A stretch of 64,000 nt of DNA. It comes from Pseudomonas sp. Bc-h. GTDB lineage: Bacteria; Pseudomonadota; Gammaproteobacteria; Pseudomonadales; Pseudomonadaceae. The notes beneath the pieces were generated by a model, which had not been told where the DNA came from, searched no databases, and was given only the letters and a program-made list of their open reading frames with translations. The position numbers and the translations under genes were made by a program. The stretch's first letter is position 1. The number at the start of each line of letters is the position of its first letter. Below, piece by piece: positions 28,441 through 38,330 of the stretch. The DNA is taken from contig NZ_MUIN01000006.1 of assembly GCF_002080045.1 (NCBI RefSeq), forward strand, positions 269,387-333,386, read 5' to 3'.

Positions 28441-31400
28441 ATGCGTTTCAACCTCTCCGAATGGGCCCTGCGCAACCGGCAGATGGTCCTGTACCTGATG
28501 ATTCTGCTGGCTGTGGTTGGTGCACTGTCCTACACCAAGCTGGGACAAAGCGAAGACCCGCCTTTTACCTTCAAGGCCATGGTCATTCGCACGCTGTGGC
28601 CGGGCGCCAGTGCCGAGGAAGTATCGCGCCAGGTCACTGATCGCATCGAAAAAAAGCTGATGGAAACCGGTGATTACGAGCGCATCGTCTCGTTCTCGCG
28701 CCCCGGTGAATCTCAGGTGACCTTCGTGGCGCGGGACTCGCTGGTCTCGGCGAAACTGCCGGAGCTCTGGTACCAGATCCGCAAGAAGATCGGTGACATC
28801 CGTCAGACGCTTCCAGCCGGCGTGCAGGGCCCGTTCTTCAATGATGAATTCGGCACTACCTTCGGCAATATTTATGCGCTGACGGGTGAAGGCTTCGACT
28901 ACGCCGTCCTGAAGGACTACGCCGACCGAATCCAGATCCAGCTGCAACGGGTCAAGGATGTCGGCAAGGTGGAATTGCTGGGGTTGCAGGACGAGAAGAT
29001 CTGGATCGAACTGTCCAACGTCAAACTCGCCACCCTGGGGCTTCCGTTGCAGGCCGTACAGCAGGCGCTGGAAGCGCAGAACGCAGTGGTCGCTGCGAGC
29101 TTCTTCGAAACGCCGAGCGAGCGTGTTCAGCTTCGCGTTACAGGGCGTTTTCAGACTGTCGACGAGATTCGCGACTTCCCGATTCGCGTCGGTGATCGCA
29201 CGTTTCGCATCAGTGATCTGGCCGATGTGCGCCGGGGTTTCAACGATCCACCCGCGCCGCGCATGCGTTTCATGAGTGAGGATGCGATCGGTCTGGCCGT
29301 GGCGATGAAGGACGGTGGCGACATTCTCGTGCTGGGCAAGGCGCTGGAAGGCGAGTTCGCGCGCTTGCAGAACAACCTCCCGGCGGGCATGCAGTTGCGC
29401 AAGGTTTCGGATCAACCCGCAGCGGTAAAAACCAGTGTCGGCGAGTTCGTTCAGGTATTGGCCGAAGCGCTGGGCATTGTGCTGCTGGTGAGCTTTTTCT
29501 CGCTGGGCGTACGCACCGGCATGGTGGTGGCGCTGGCGATACCGGTGGTGCTCGCGATGACTTTCGCCTGCATGTATTACCTGGGGATCGGCTTGCACAA
29601 GATTTCCCTCGGCGCGTTGGTTCTCGCGTTGGGGCTGCTGGTGGACGACGCGATCATCGCCGTGGAGATGATGGCGATCAAAATGGAGCAGGGCTACGAC
29701 CGGTTGAAGGCGGCGAGTTTCGCCTGGACCAGCACCGCCTTCCCGATGCTGACCGGCACCTTGATTACCGCGGCGGGCTTTCTGCCGATTGCCACGGCGC
29801 AGTCGAGCACCGGGGAATACACCCGTTCGATCTTTCAGGTCGTGACCATCGCCTTGCTGGCGTCGTGGGTGGCTGCAGTGGTTTTCGTGCCTTATCTGGG
29901 TGAGCGGCTATTGCCGGATCTGGCGAAAATCCACGCTGCGAAACACGGCTCGGGGCCAAACGCGCCGGACCCTTATGGCACACCGTTCTACAAGCGCGTT
30001 CGGGCCTTGGTCGGCTGGTGCGTGCGGCGGCGCAAGACCGTCATCGTCCTGACCATCGCGCTTTTCGTGCTGTCGATTTTCAGTTTCCGCTTCGTCCCGC
30101 AGCAGTTCTTCCCGGCCTCGGGGCGGCTCGAACTGATGGTCGATCTGAAGCTCGCCGAAGGTGCTTCATTGAGCAACACCACCGAGCAGGTCAAACGGCT
30201 TGAGGCGATGATCAAGGACCACGCTGGCGTCGAGAATTACGTGGCGTATGTCGGGACCGGTTCGCCACGTTTCTATCTGCCGCTGGATCAGCAATTGCCG
30301 GCCGCAAGCTTCGCGCAGTTCGTGGTCCTGGCCAAAACCATCGAGGACCGCGAAGCGTTACGAACCTGGTTGATTCAGACGCTCGACGAACAATTCCCGA
30401 TGCTGCGGCCGCGGGTAACACGTCTGGAAAACGGCCCGCCCGTGGGCTATCCGGTGCAGTTCAGAATTACTGGCGAGCACATCGACGAGGTGCGTGCGCT
30501 GGCCCGCAAAGTGGCGGCCAAGGTTCGGGAAAACCCCCATGTGGTGAACGTGCATCTGGACTGGGAGGAACCCAGCAAGGTCGTGTATCTCAATGTTGAT
30601 CAGGACCGTGCGAGGGCCCTTGGTGTGACCACGGCCGATCTGTCGCGCTTCCTGCAAAGCCAGCTCACCGGCTCCAGCGTCAGCCAGTATCGCGAAGACG
30701 ACGAACTGATTGAAATCCTGCTGCGCGGCACCGAGCAGGAGCGCCATGAACTGGGTGGTCTGGCCAGTCTTTCAATCCCCACGGAAAATGGCAGCAGTGT
30801 CGCGTTGTCTCAGGTGGCAACTCTGGAATACGGCTTTGAAGAGGGCATCATCTGGCACCGCAATCGCCTGCCCAACGTGACCATCCGCGCCGACATTTAT
30901 GGCAAGGAACAACCAGCAACCCTGGTCAACCAAATCCTGCCGACGCTTGAAGCGGTACGCGCTCAATTGCCGGATGGCTACCTCCTTGAAGTCGGCGGTA
31001 CCGTGGAGGATTCAACCCGAGGCCAGAACTCGGTCAACGCCGGTGTGCCGCTGTTCATCGTCGTGGTGCTGACCTTGCTGATGATCCAGCTGCGCAGTTT
31101 CTCACGCACCTTCATGGTGTTTCTGACCGCGCCTCTGGGCCTGATCGGCGTGACTCTGTTCCTGCTTTTATTCGGCCAGCCGTTCGGCTTCGTGGCCATG
31201 CTCGGCACCATCGCGCTGTCCGGGATGATCATGCGTAACTCGGTAATTCTGGTCGACCAGATCGAACAGGACATCGCCGCAGGTCTGGACCGCTGGCAGG
31301 CCATCATCGAAGCCACCGTACGCCGCTTCCGCCCCATCGTGCTGACTGCACTGGCCGCGGTGCTGGCGATGATCCCGCTATCGCGCAGCGTGTTCTTCGG

Positions 31401-31515
31401 CCCGATGGCCGTAGCGATCATGGGCGGCCTCATCGTCGCCACGGCACTGACGTTGCTGTTTTTGCCGGCGCTCTATGCGGCGTGGTTCAAGGTGAAGAAA
31501 GAGGAGGCGCTGTAG
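28441..31515 (+). CDS. mexK: RND multidrug efflux transporter (MexK-like)
   Basis: A 1024-residue RND transporter with the two-fold repeat of membrane helices and large periplasmic loops. The proton-relay Asp pair sits in LALGLLVDDAIIAVEMM; a second motif is LPYLGERL after the first transmembrane block. Length matches MexK. No outer-membrane factor gene follows; in P. aeruginosa MexJK borrows OprM, so a similar sharing is inferred. Likely substrates (triclosan, erythromycin in P. aeruginosa) cannot be read from sequence. Confidence 0.93.
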   Translation: MRFNLSEWALRNRQMVLYLMILLAVVGALSYTKLGQSEDPPFTFKAMVIRTLWPGASAEEVSRQVTDRIEKKLMETGDYERIVSFSRPGESQVTFVARDSLVSAKLPELWYQIRKKIGDIRQTLPAGVQGPFFNDEFGTTFGNIYALTGEGFDYAVLKDYADRIQIQLQRVKDVGKVELLGLQDEKIWIELSNVKLATLGLPLQAVQQALEAQNAVVAASFFETPSERVQLRVTGRFQTVDEIRDFPIRVGDRTFRISDLADVRRGFNDPPAPRMRFMSEDAIGLAVAMKDGGDILVLGKALEGEFARLQNNLPAGMQLRKVSDQPAAVKTSVGEFVQVLAEALGIVLLVSFFSLGVRTGMVVALAIPVVLAMTFACMYYLGIGLHKISLGALVLALGLLVDDAIIAVEMMAIKMEQGYDRLKAASFAWTSTAFPMLTGTLITAAGFLPIATAQSSTGEYTRSIFQVVTIALLASWVAAVVFVPYLGERLLPDLAKIHAAKHGSGPNAPDPYGTPFYKRVRALVGWCVRRRKTVIVLTIALFVLSIFSFRFVPQQFFPASGRLELMVDLKLAEGASLSNTTEQVKRLEAMIKDHAGVENYVAYVGTGSPRFYLPLDQQLPAASFAQFVVLAKTIEDREALRTWLIQTLDEQFPMLRPRVTRLENGPPVGYPVQFRITGEHIDEVRALARKVAAKVRENPHVVNVHLDWEEPSKVVYLNVDQDRARALGVTTADLSRFLQSQLTGSSVSQYREDDELIEILLRGTEQERHELGGLASLSIPTENGSSVALSQVATLEYGFEEGIIWHRNRLPNVTIRADIYGKEQPATLVNQILPTLEAVRAQLPDGYLLEVGGTVEDSTRGQNSVNAGVPLFIVVVLTLLMIQLRSFSRTFMVFLTAPLGLIGVTLFLLLFGQPFGFVAMLGTIALSGMIMRNSVILVDQIEQDIAAGLDRWQAIIEATVRRFRPIVLTALAAVLAMIPLSRSVFFGPMAVAIMGGLIVATALTLLFLPALYAAWFKVKKEEAL

Positions 31516-31528
31516 GTTTCGAGCCATA

Positions 31529-31552
31529 TCTCAAAATTGGATAATATTGAGA
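31529..31552. promoter_or_regulatory. Probable Fic operator 1
   Basis: TCTCAA-N12-TTGAGA, a perfect 6-bp dyad with a 12-base centre. It covers GATAAT, a likely -10 box, so binding would block the promoter. The same design recurs at 31580-31603. Confidence 0.6.
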
Positions 31553-31579
31553 CATGGCTCGTCCGCTGGTGTATTGGTG

Positions 31580-31603
31580 TCTCAGTAATCAACAAAACTG
31601 AGA
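31580..31603. promoter_or_regulatory. Probable Fic operator 2
   Basis: TCTCAG-N12-CTGAGA (extended G...C on both ends), five bases before the Fic start and overlapping its ribosome site. Centre-to-centre distance from operator 1 is 51 bp, close to five helical turns. Confidence 0.6.
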
Positions 31604-31608
31604 CAGGC

Positions 31609-32976
31609 ATGATCAAACCACCACCGCGGCCCGTGCCGCCATGCGACTTGTTCCGTCAGTCTGCGGATAACCGTTTCTGGCAAGACCCCGCGCGCTATCT
31701 GGCGCTGCATACGCCGCTGGATGAGCACGGGCGCTATCTCCCTTACGACCAACTGCGCCACCGCTGGCCACCTGAACTCGATCCGCGCATCTGCTGGAGT
31801 CTGGTCAAGTCGGCGCGTTCGGCTCAACAGTCGACGATTCTGATTGCAAAGGGCCCGACGTTCCGCTGCACCTATCTGCTGACGCCTCTGGCGCAGCGAG
31901 CGATTACGTGCGTTGACCGTCACACGACCATGGCCGCCCTGGAGCACATCAGCAGCCACATCGGCGAGAACGCCCATTTTCACTATTTGCTCAATGACCT
32001 GATCGAAGACGAAGCCATCAGCAGCAGCCAGTTGGAGGGCGCTGCGACGACGACCAAAGTCGCCAAGGACATGCTCAAGCGCAATCGCCAGCCGCGCACA
32101 CCTGACGAGCGGATGATCATAGGCAATTTCAGACTGATGCAATTCGCGTGGGAAAAGCGCACGGAGCCACTGAGTGTCGAACTCATTGCTGAACTGCACG
32201 CCGTAGGTGTCGGCGGGATTGATGACAGCAAGTACTCCCCCGGCATTTTCCGGCTGAACGATGACGTAGTGGTGCAGGACGGTGACGGCAACACGGTTCA
32301 TGTACCGCCTCCGGCCGTGGGCCTGAAGGACCGGTTGCAGCGGCTGGCTGACTGGATCAACACGCCGCATCATGACCTGGAGCACGCTGACTATCTTCAC
32401 CCGCTGATCAAGGCCATCGGTCTGCATTTCGCGGTGGGGTACGAGCACCCGTTTCGAGATGGCAACGGCCGAGTCGCACGTGCGCTTTTCTACTGGCATT
32501 TGTTCCGTCATGGCTTCTCTGCCTTTCGCTACATCGCGATAAGCGTTCTGTTGCGTAACGCGCCAATCAAATATGGAAGGTCGTATCTGCACAGTGAGAT
32601 GGACGAAATGGATCTGACCTACTTCATCGACTATCAGTGTTCAATTGTCCTGAGGGCGGTCAGCGATTTCCTGACCACCTACAAACAGACGGTGTCCGAC
32701 GCGTTGAGTTTTGATCGTTGGCTAGAACAGTCAACGATGTTCGAAAAGCTTACCGATAAACAGAAAGCCATATTCCAGGTCGCGCTCAACGGCATTGACA
32801 AGGAGTTCACTGCGGTCAACGTCAAGGAGAACCTTGAGTGCTCTTACAACACGGCGTCAGCTGCGTTGAATGGTCTGGCGGCGCAGGGTGCCTTTGAAAA
32901 AAACAAGGTAGGCCGAGAGTGGGTGTTCACACTGCGCGACCGGCTGACACTTCGTCAGATGTTCCATGAGCAATAG
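31609..32976 (+). CDS. Fic-domain protein with inhibitory motif and C-terminal winged helix
   Basis: A 455-residue Fic protein. The catalytic motif HPFRDGNGRVAR is complete, so AMP (or other NMP) transfer to a target hydroxyl is expected. Upstream, SSQLEG matches the class II inhibitory motif [S/T]xxxE[G/N], which holds the enzyme off until relieved. The C terminus (about 390-455, FTAVNVKENLECSYNTASAA) looks like a winged helix-turn-helix. Two matched palindromes precede the gene, suggesting it regulates itself. ATG 31609 is the best start; it lies five bases after operator 2. Target protein unknown; no antitoxin gene is adjacent. Confidence 0.88.
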   Translation: MIKPPPRPVPPCDLFRQSADNRFWQDPARYLALHTPLDEHGRYLPYDQLRHRWPPELDPRICWSLVKSARSAQQSTILIAKGPTFRCTYLLTPLAQRAITCVDRHTTMAALEHISSHIGENAHFHYLLNDLIEDEAISSSQLEGAATTTKVAKDMLKRNRQPRTPDERMIIGNFRLMQFAWEKRTEPLSVELIAELHAVGVGGIDDSKYSPGIFRLNDDVVVQDGDGNTVHVPPPAVGLKDRLQRLADWINTPHHDLEHADYLHPLIKAIGLHFAVGYEHPFRDGNGRVARALFYWHLFRHGFSAFRYIAISVLLRNAPIKYGRSYLHSEMDEMDLTYFIDYQCSIVLRAVSDFLTTYKQTVSDALSFDRWLEQSTMFEKLTDKQKAIFQVALNGIDKEFTAVNVKENLECSYNTASAALNGLAAQGAFEKNKVGREWVFTLRDRLTLRQMFHEQ

Positions 32977-33047
32977 GCGGGGTTGGTTGCCAGTGTTGCC
33001 TGGCCTCATGGCCTGGCTGCACATCTGACTCCCAGGCCATGGCCCTG

Positions 33048-33087
33048 AAAAAAAGCCCCGACGCCTAACAGCGCCGGGGTTTTTTCG
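33048..33087. terminator. Bidirectional terminator between fic and the DUF4197 gene
   Basis: A-rich flank, AGCCCCG...CGGGGTT stem, T-rich flank. It can serve the Fic gene on the plus strand and the convergent DUF4197 gene on the minus strand. Confidence 0.8.
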
Positions 33088-33108
33088 TTTCAGGTGAACG
33101 GCGATGGA

Positions 33109-33798
33109 TTACAGCGCCCCAAACACCTTCTTCGCCAGGCTTGTCGCCGCAGCGGCCGGGTTGGCGCGGATGCTTTCTTCCTGTTTGGCGATCATTTCGA
33201 ACAGGCCGTCGAGGGCCTTCTCGGTCACGTAACCTTCGACATTGGCATCCTTCGCATCGACTACACCCAGAGTTGCGGCTTGCCCTGCGAACGCATTGTA
33301 TTTCTGCGCGAGGCCAACCTTGTCGGTGGCCTGTTTGACGATGGGCAGGAACTTGGCGCGGATCTGTTCGCGGCTGGATTTATTCAGGTATTCGGTGGCC
33401 GAATCCTTGCCGCCTCTGAGAATGCCCTTGGCGTCCGACACGCTCATCTTCTTCACGGCGTCGACCAGCAACGCCTGCGCCTGAGGCACCGCCGCTTCGG
33501 CCGCCTGGTTCATGCTGGTTTCCAACTGGTCGACCTGCGCGCCCATGCCGAACTGCTTCATCTTGCTCGCGACCTTACCGAGTTTGCCCGGCAGCTCGAT
33601 GCGCACGTCCTTGTTGTTGCTGAAGCCGCCAGGCACGCCCAGTTGCTTGACCGCGATCTGCGCGCCTTGGGTCAGGGCATCTTTGAGGCCTCCCGTGGCG
33701 TCCGATTGTGACAAGTCGTTCAGCGACAAGGCGAACGCACTGGCCGACAGCAGCAGGCCAGCACACAAGCCGGTGAACGAGAGAGAGCGAAGCAGCAT
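33109..33798 (-). CDS. DUF4197 exported protein
   Basis: A 229-residue protein with a Sec signal peptide (LLLSASAFALS, cleavage near 23) and a helical mature part matching DUF4197 (LNDLSQSDATGGLKDAL; AKKVFGAL end). The family is periplasmic and of unknown role. Family length and intact frame. Confidence 0.85.
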   Translation of the reverse strand: MLLRSLSFTGLCAGLLLSASAFALSLNDLSQSDATGGLKDALTQGAQIAVKQLGVPGGFSNNKDVRIELPGKLGKVASKMKQFGMGAQVDQLETSMNQAAEAAVPQAQALLVDAVKKMSVSDAKGILRGGKDSATEYLNKSSREQIRAKFLPIVKQATDKVGLAQKYNAFAGQAATLGVVDAKDANVEGYVTEKALDGLFEMIAKQEESIRANPAAAATSLAKKVFGAL

Positions 33799-33836
33799 GG
33801 GTAAGCATCCTTATGCAAAAACGGGAAAATCAGGGG

Positions 33837-34238
33837 CTAGCGCGCCGGGTTCAAACGAATCTTGACTGGGGGTTTTTCTTCCAGCGTCAGGTCTACGGTG
33901 TAGCGTTCGGTGCTGATCATCAGCAGTTCGCCATCGACTTCGATTCGCGCACTGACCGAATAGGTGTGGCCCGGCTTGACCTGTTTCTGGTCGTAGGTCA
34001 GGTGAAACGGCAGCGGAACCTGGCCTTTGATCGGGCCTTTTTGGCTAGAGAGTGTCTGTGCCGGAGCGTCGGCGAGCGATACGTCCTGGAGGGAAACTTC
34101 CAGGACTGCGGTTGGCGGTAGGGCCATGCGTTGCAGGTAAAACACCTCGCCATCGACCGTGCCGGGCGTGTTGTCCGGGGAGTGACCGGCGCAGGCTGCC
34201 AGGAAAGTCGCCATCAGGGTCAGCAGGATATGTTTCAT
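33837..34238 (-). CDS. YbaY-family lipoprotein
   Basis: A 133-residue lipoprotein (LMATFLAAC) with a YbaY-like beta domain: LPPTAVLEVSLQDVSLAD, LPFHLTYDQKQV and a RIEVDGELL strand. ATG 34238 has AAGGAG at good spacing; the frame is open much further upstream but without start signals. Function of the family is undefined. It lies between the DUF4197 gene and plsB on the same strand. Confidence 0.85.
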   Translation of the reverse strand: MKHILLTLMATFLAACAGHSPDNTPGTVDGEVFYLQRMALPPTAVLEVSLQDVSLADAPAQTLSSQKGPIKGQVPLPFHLTYDQKQVKPGHTYSVSARIEVDGELLMISTERYTVDLTLEEKPPVKIRLNPAR

Positions 34239-34294
34239 CGGGTGGATCTCCTTGTCGCGTCGGTACTCGCTCGCGAGGTCATATGAAGTTCTCC

Positions 34295-34382
34295 GTAGGA
34301 GGGAGCTTGCTTGCGACGGCGGTATACCCGTCAACATAACAGTGCCGGTCATATTGCATCGCCGGCATGCTTCCTCCCACAA
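34295..34382. repeat. Degenerate REP, family B
   Basis: GGAGGGAGCTTGCTTGCGA on the left and CATGCTTCCTCCCAC on the right form an imperfect palindrome like that at 39539-39632. Confidence 0.55.
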
Positions 34383-34389
34383 CATCGAA

Positions 34390-36882
34390 TCAGGCATTCG
34401 GGCCTGGTTCTAGGACCTCTTCATTGCGATGCAGTGCGACCTGGCGAATCGATAAACGTATTTCGGCAGGTAAAACCCTTTTGGCGGCACCTTCGGCCAA
34501 TTCGCCCAGCAGTTCGTGATAACCCAGCTTGCCGTTCTCGTTCTTGCGCAGGACATCCTGATCCAGCAACGTCTGAATGAAGTGGCGGAACAGACTCTTG
34601 TCGAAGAATTCCGGGGCATTGAGGCCGTGCAGGATCGACAGGCGCTGAGCCATGATCGTGCACAGGTCCTCCAGTTCTTCGGCCGTCAGCGTGTGCTGAC
34701 CACTGTTGAGCAGCAGCGAGATCGACATGTAAAAACGCTGCAAGGTCTGGGCAATGGCCCGAGAGAGCACGGTCAGCAACACGAAATGCCGCGAGCTAGG
34801 CGCCGGACGCAGGTAGACGTCATTCTCGAAGCGCAGCAGACCCTGCTCGACAAATGCCGCCAGCCACTGATCTATCACCCCATCCAGCTCGTCCAGCGAC
34901 CAGCGGATGAACAGCTCCGATTGCAGGTACGGGTAAAGCGCGCGGGCATAACGCAGGACCTGCTCGCGGCTCATGCGCGACGAACTCTGGAAGAAACTGG
35001 CCAGCAGCGAGGGCAGAGCGAAGATGTGCAGGACGTTGTTGCGGTAGTAGGTCATCAGGACGGCGTTCTGCTCGTCCAGATAGAGAATCTTGCCCAACGC
35101 GTCTTTCTGCTCCGACAGCAGGTCCATGCCTTTCACATGCTCGATAAGCGCGCGGCCATCGCCTTCCGGCAAGGAGGTGTGCGGCGAATAGGGCACGCTG
35201 CGCAGCAGGGTCAGGTAGAGATCGAGCACGCGCCCAAGGGCCTGATCGTCCAGCGCGTGTCTCTGCGTCGACAGCAAGGCCAGCGCCACCAGATTCACCG
35301 GATTGATCGCGGCTGCTTCGTTCAGATGCCGTGCGACACATTCGCCGAGACGGCTGGTGGTCTCGTTCAACCATGCTGGTTTGAACACTGGCCCCAGCTC
35401 CTGAGTGCGCCAGTCAGGCTGCTCATGGTCGAGAAAATCCGCCAGTTTGATTGGCTCTCCGAAGTTGACCGAGACCTGGCCGAAGCGCTGCTTGAGCGCG
35501 CCGATGACCTTGAAGATGTCGAAGATCGATTCTTTCTTCTTCGCCGCACCGCGCAGTTCGCCCAGATAGGTACGACCTTCCAGCACCCGCTCATAACCGA
35601 TGTACACCGGCACGAAAACGATGGGCGTGCGGGAGTTGCGCAGGAAGCTGCGCAGCGTGATGGCGAGCATGCCGGTCTTGGGTTGCAGCATGCGGCCGGT
35701 GCGCGAGCGGCCGCCTTCGACGAAATACTCCACCGGAAAACCCTTGGTGAACAGGGTATGCAGGTATTCGTTGAACACGGCGGTGTACAGCGGGTTGCCC
35801 TTGAAGGTGCGACGCATGAAAAACGCCCCGCCACGACGCAGCAGGCTGCCGATCACCGGCATGTTGAGGTTGATGCCCGCGGCAATGTGCGGCGGCGTCA
35901 GGCCGTTGCGGAACAGCAGGTAGGACAGCAGCAGATAGTCGATGTGGCTGCGATGGCACGGCACATAGATGATTTCGTTGCCTTGGGCGACGTTCTGCAC
36001 GCCTTCCAGATGACTGACCTTGATGCCGTCGTAGATCTTGTTCCAGAACCAGCTCAACACCACTTCCAGAAAACGGATCGCGGTGTAGGTGTAATCCGAG
36101 GCGATTTCGTTGCCGTAATGCAGGGCTTTTTCCCGCGCCTTGGCTTCGGGGATTTTCTCCCGGGCGGCTTCGTCGAGAATCGCCTGTTTCACCAGCGGAT
36201 CGGCGACCAGGCCCTTGACCAGATTACGACGGTGAGACAGGTCAGGCCCGATGGTCGCGGTTTTCAGATTGCGGAAATGTACACGAAGCAGGCGTTGGGC
36301 CATGCGTACCGTGCGCTCGTAGCCTTTGTTCTCATCGACCAGTTCACGCAAATGCACAGGGGCGGAGAACTGCACGCGGGTCTTGCGGCCAAGAATCAGG
36401 ATGGTGACGAAGCGGCGCAGACGGCCGGTGACTGCCCAACTGTCGGCGAACAGCAGCTTCCAGGGGCTGTCTTCCTTGTCGGGCGACTGACCCCAGAACA
36501 CGCTGACCGGGATGATCTGCGCGTCTTCGGCGGCGTTGTGGCTGACTGCGCTGACCAGCCGTTCAAGCGTTGGCGGCGCGCCGCGTTTGTCTTGACGGCC
36601 AAGCCAGTCCGGCTCCGGGGTCAGGTAAAAGAACGCGGCAGGCTCGGTCAGGTTGCCGACCGCCACGGGCAGCACCGGGCGTGGCAGGCCAGCCTTGCGG
36701 CATTCGGTATCGAGTACGGCGAGATCGCTCAGAGAGGGATTCTGCAGCGCATAGAACACCGGGCGGCTGCGATCCAGATTAAGGGTGAACGACGACTGAT
36801 TGATCGTCTCCGAGCGCACCCACAGGTAGAGGAGGCGCCGCAGGGTGCCGAACACGAGACGGCGAAACGGGGAACGGGTCAT
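34390..36882 (-). CDS. plsB: Glycerol-3-phosphate acyltransferase
   Basis: An 830-residue PlsB, which acylates sn-1 of glycerol-3-phosphate to start phospholipid synthesis at the inner membrane. The acyltransferase blocks are present: HX4D motif [15 protein letters not shown] and [13 protein letters not shown], followed by [12 protein letters not shown]. Length matches the family. ATG 36882 begins the conserved MTRSPFRRL. The gene is flanked by REP elements on both sides. Confidence 0.96.
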   Translation of the reverse strand: MTRSPFRRLVFGTLRRLLYLWVRSETINQSSFTLNLDRSRPVFYALQNPSLSDLAVLDTECRKAGLPRPVLPVAVGNLTEPAAFFYLTPEPDWLGRQDKRGAPPTLERLVSAVSHNAAEDAQIIPVSVFWGQSPDKEDSPWKLLFADSWAVTGRLRRFVTILILGRKTRVQFSAPVHLRELVDENKGYERTVRMAQRLLRVHFRNLKTATIGPDLSHRRNLVKGLVADPLVKQAILDEAAREKIPEAKAREKALHYGNEIASDYTYTAIRFLEVVLSWFWNKIYDGIKVSHLEGVQNVAQGNEIIYVPCHRSHIDYLLLSYLLFRNGLTPPHIAAGINLNMPVIGSLLRRGGAFFMRRTFKGNPLYTAVFNEYLHTLFTKGFPVEYFVEGGRSRTGRMLQPKTGMLAITLRSFLRNSRTPIVFVPVYIGYERVLEGRTYLGELRGAAKKKESIFDIFKVIGALKQRFGQVSVNFGEPIKLADFLDHEQPDWRTQELGPVFKPAWLNETTSRLGECVARHLNEAAAINPVNLVALALLSTQRHALDDQALGRVLDLYLTLLRSVPYSPHTSLPEGDGRALIEHVKGMDLLSEQKDALGKILYLDEQNAVLMTYYRNNVLHIFALPSLLASFFQSSSRMSREQVLRYARALYPYLQSELFIRWSLDELDGVIDQWLAAFVEQGLLRFENDVYLRPAPSSRHFVLLTVLSRAIAQTLQRFYMSISLLLNSGQHTLTAEELEDLCTIMAQRLSILHGLNAPEFFDKSLFRHFIQTLLDQDVLRKNENGKLGYHELLGELAEGAAKRVLPAEIRLSIRQVALHRNEEVLEPGPNA

Positions 36883-36993
36883 ACGAATTCTGCGCTAGGG
36901 GGCCAACGCCCACGAAGCGGCCAGTTTGCCGGATATGGCGGGGATGGGCAAAGCGGGGAGGGGGTAGCTTTGATGAGCGCGACCTATTTGCTA

Positions 36994-37057
36994 TAGCAGT
37001 CCGGCTTGCCGGCGGTGACTTTTTCAAGTTCGCAACCGCCGGCAAGCCGGACTGCTA
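36994..37057. repeat. REP palindrome, family A (best copy)
   Basis: Perfect 23-bp arms beginning TAGCAGTCCGGCTTGCCGGC around an 18-base loop, between plsB and the next gene. It can fold into a very stable hairpin. Confidence 0.88.
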
Positions 37058-37080
37058 CCGATCAATGCGTGTTGCCCGAT

Positions 37081-37458
37081 TTACGAAGTCCGCCAGGTGA
37101 TCTCTTCCTCACCGTCGGTGCTGATGCGAATCCAGCGATCGGCATCCTCTTCGCTTTCTTCCTCGACCCAGGTCCCCGGTGCGCAGCGCACTTCAACGTT
37201 CATGGCGGCAAACGCTGCGCGGGCGCAGGCGATGTCGTCTTCCCACGGTGTCTGGTCGCTGTCCAGGCACAGGCTGTTCCACTTGCCCACGGCTTTGGGA
37301 ATCCAGGTGACCGGAATGTTCCCGGCGGTGCACTTCCAGGTCTGGCCTTTCTGGACCCACTCGCTGCACGGGCCGACGTCCGCGGTCAGCCAGGCGGTGA
37401 TGGCCTTGTGGTCGACGTCAGCGTCTTTCAGGTAAATCTCGATATCGGGTTGGCGCAT
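37081..37458 (-). CDS. Conserved Pseudomonas hypothetical protein
   Basis: A 125-residue acidic soluble protein containing IEIYLKDADVDHKAITAWL, several Trp residues and a tail rich in Glu (EEESEEDAD). Four Cys residues are spread through it. No domain recognised. Follows rlmA on the same strand (62-bp gap). Confidence 0.7.
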   Translation of the reverse strand: MRQPDIEIYLKDADVDHKAITAWLTADVGPCSEWVQKGQTWKCTAGNIPVTWIPKAVGKWNSLCLDSDQTPWEDDIACARAAFAAMNVEVRCAPGTWVEEESEEDADRWIRISTDGEEEITWRTS

Positions 37459-37520
37459 GGATGCCTCGTGATTGTTCTGGAAAATCCATTCGCGGATTCA
37501 GTCGTTGTAAGTCTGAGCGG

Positions 37521-38330
37521 TCACTGCAGAACGAAATAATCGTAGCGCATCGACACCGTGGTCTCGAACGGCTCGGCCTGATCGATGACACCGGCCCGAC
37601 GCTCTGCACTCGCGCGCCAGCCGTGGGGCGTCATGGCCAACAGGTTGGCGCGAGCCTGGCCCTCCACCAGCGTCAGCTTGAACTGCAGGGTTTCGCTGTG
37701 TTGCAGGCTCATGCCTTTGGGCACCAGCGCCAGGTGCTTGTCATCCGCGTAGTCACGGACTTCGTCGTACAGACGCTGACGCAGTTCCATCAGGTGCTCG
37801 CTGGTCGGTCCGACCCGCATCAGGCCGCCACCGGGGGACAGCAAACGCTTGGCTTCGGCCCAGTCCAGCGGGCTGAACACGCTGGCGATGAACTGAATAC
37901 TGGCATCCGGCAACGGCACACGGGCCATGCTGGCGATCAACCAGCTCAGGTCTGGATTACGCTTGCAGGCGCGTTTGACCGCTTCCCGCGAGATATCCAA
38001 CGCATAGCCATCCGCACCGGGCAGGGCATCGGCAATCTGCGCGGTGTAGTACCCCTCGCCACAACCGATGTCCAGCCAGTGCGCAGGATTGCGTTCGGCC
38101 GCAAGTTCGGCCAGACGTTTCGCCACCGGAGCGTAATGCCCGGCATTGAGAAAGTCGCGGCGTGCCTCGACCATCGCCTGATTGTCGCCAGGGTCACGGC
38201 TGTTCTTGTGCTGCACCGGCAGCAGGTTCAAGTAGCCCTGACGAGCGCGGTCGAAGCGGTGGCCCACCGGACACACCACGCCGTTGTCCGCTGCGTCGAG
38301 CGGGCCTGAACAGATTGGGCAGGTCAGCAT
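37521..38330 (-). CDS. rlmA: RlmA-type 23S rRNA guanine-N1 methyltransferase
   Basis: A 269-residue methyltransferase. The N-terminal zinc site CPIC...CPVGH (residues 4-7 and about 20-24) and HRFDRARQGYLNLLP are typical of RlmA (m1G745 in E. coli 23S rRNA). The SAM loop is LDIGCGEGYYTAQI. Its ATG overlaps the dapE stop by one base, so it is coupled to dapE. RlmA-I versus another subgroup of the family is not certain. Confidence 0.88.
   Translation of the reverse strand: MLTCPICSGPLDAADNGVVCPVGHRFDRARQGYLNLLPVQHKNSRDPGDNQAMVEARRDFLNAGHYAPVAKRLAELAAERNPAHWLDIGCGEGYYTAQIADALPGADGYALDISREAVKRACKRNPDLSWLIASMARVPLPDASIQFIASVFSPLDWAEAKRLLSPGGGLMRVGPTSEHLMELRQRLYDEVRDYADDKHLALVPKGMSLQHSETLQFKLTLVEGQARANLLAMTPHGWRASAERRAGVIDQAEPFETTVSMRYDYFVLQ

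Noticed and set aside
34516..36996. Long plus-strand open frame of 826 codons opposite plsB
   Set aside because: It is antisense to plsB, whose acyltransferase motifs are complete. The antisense frame is long only because of high-GC third positions and lacks recognisable domains.
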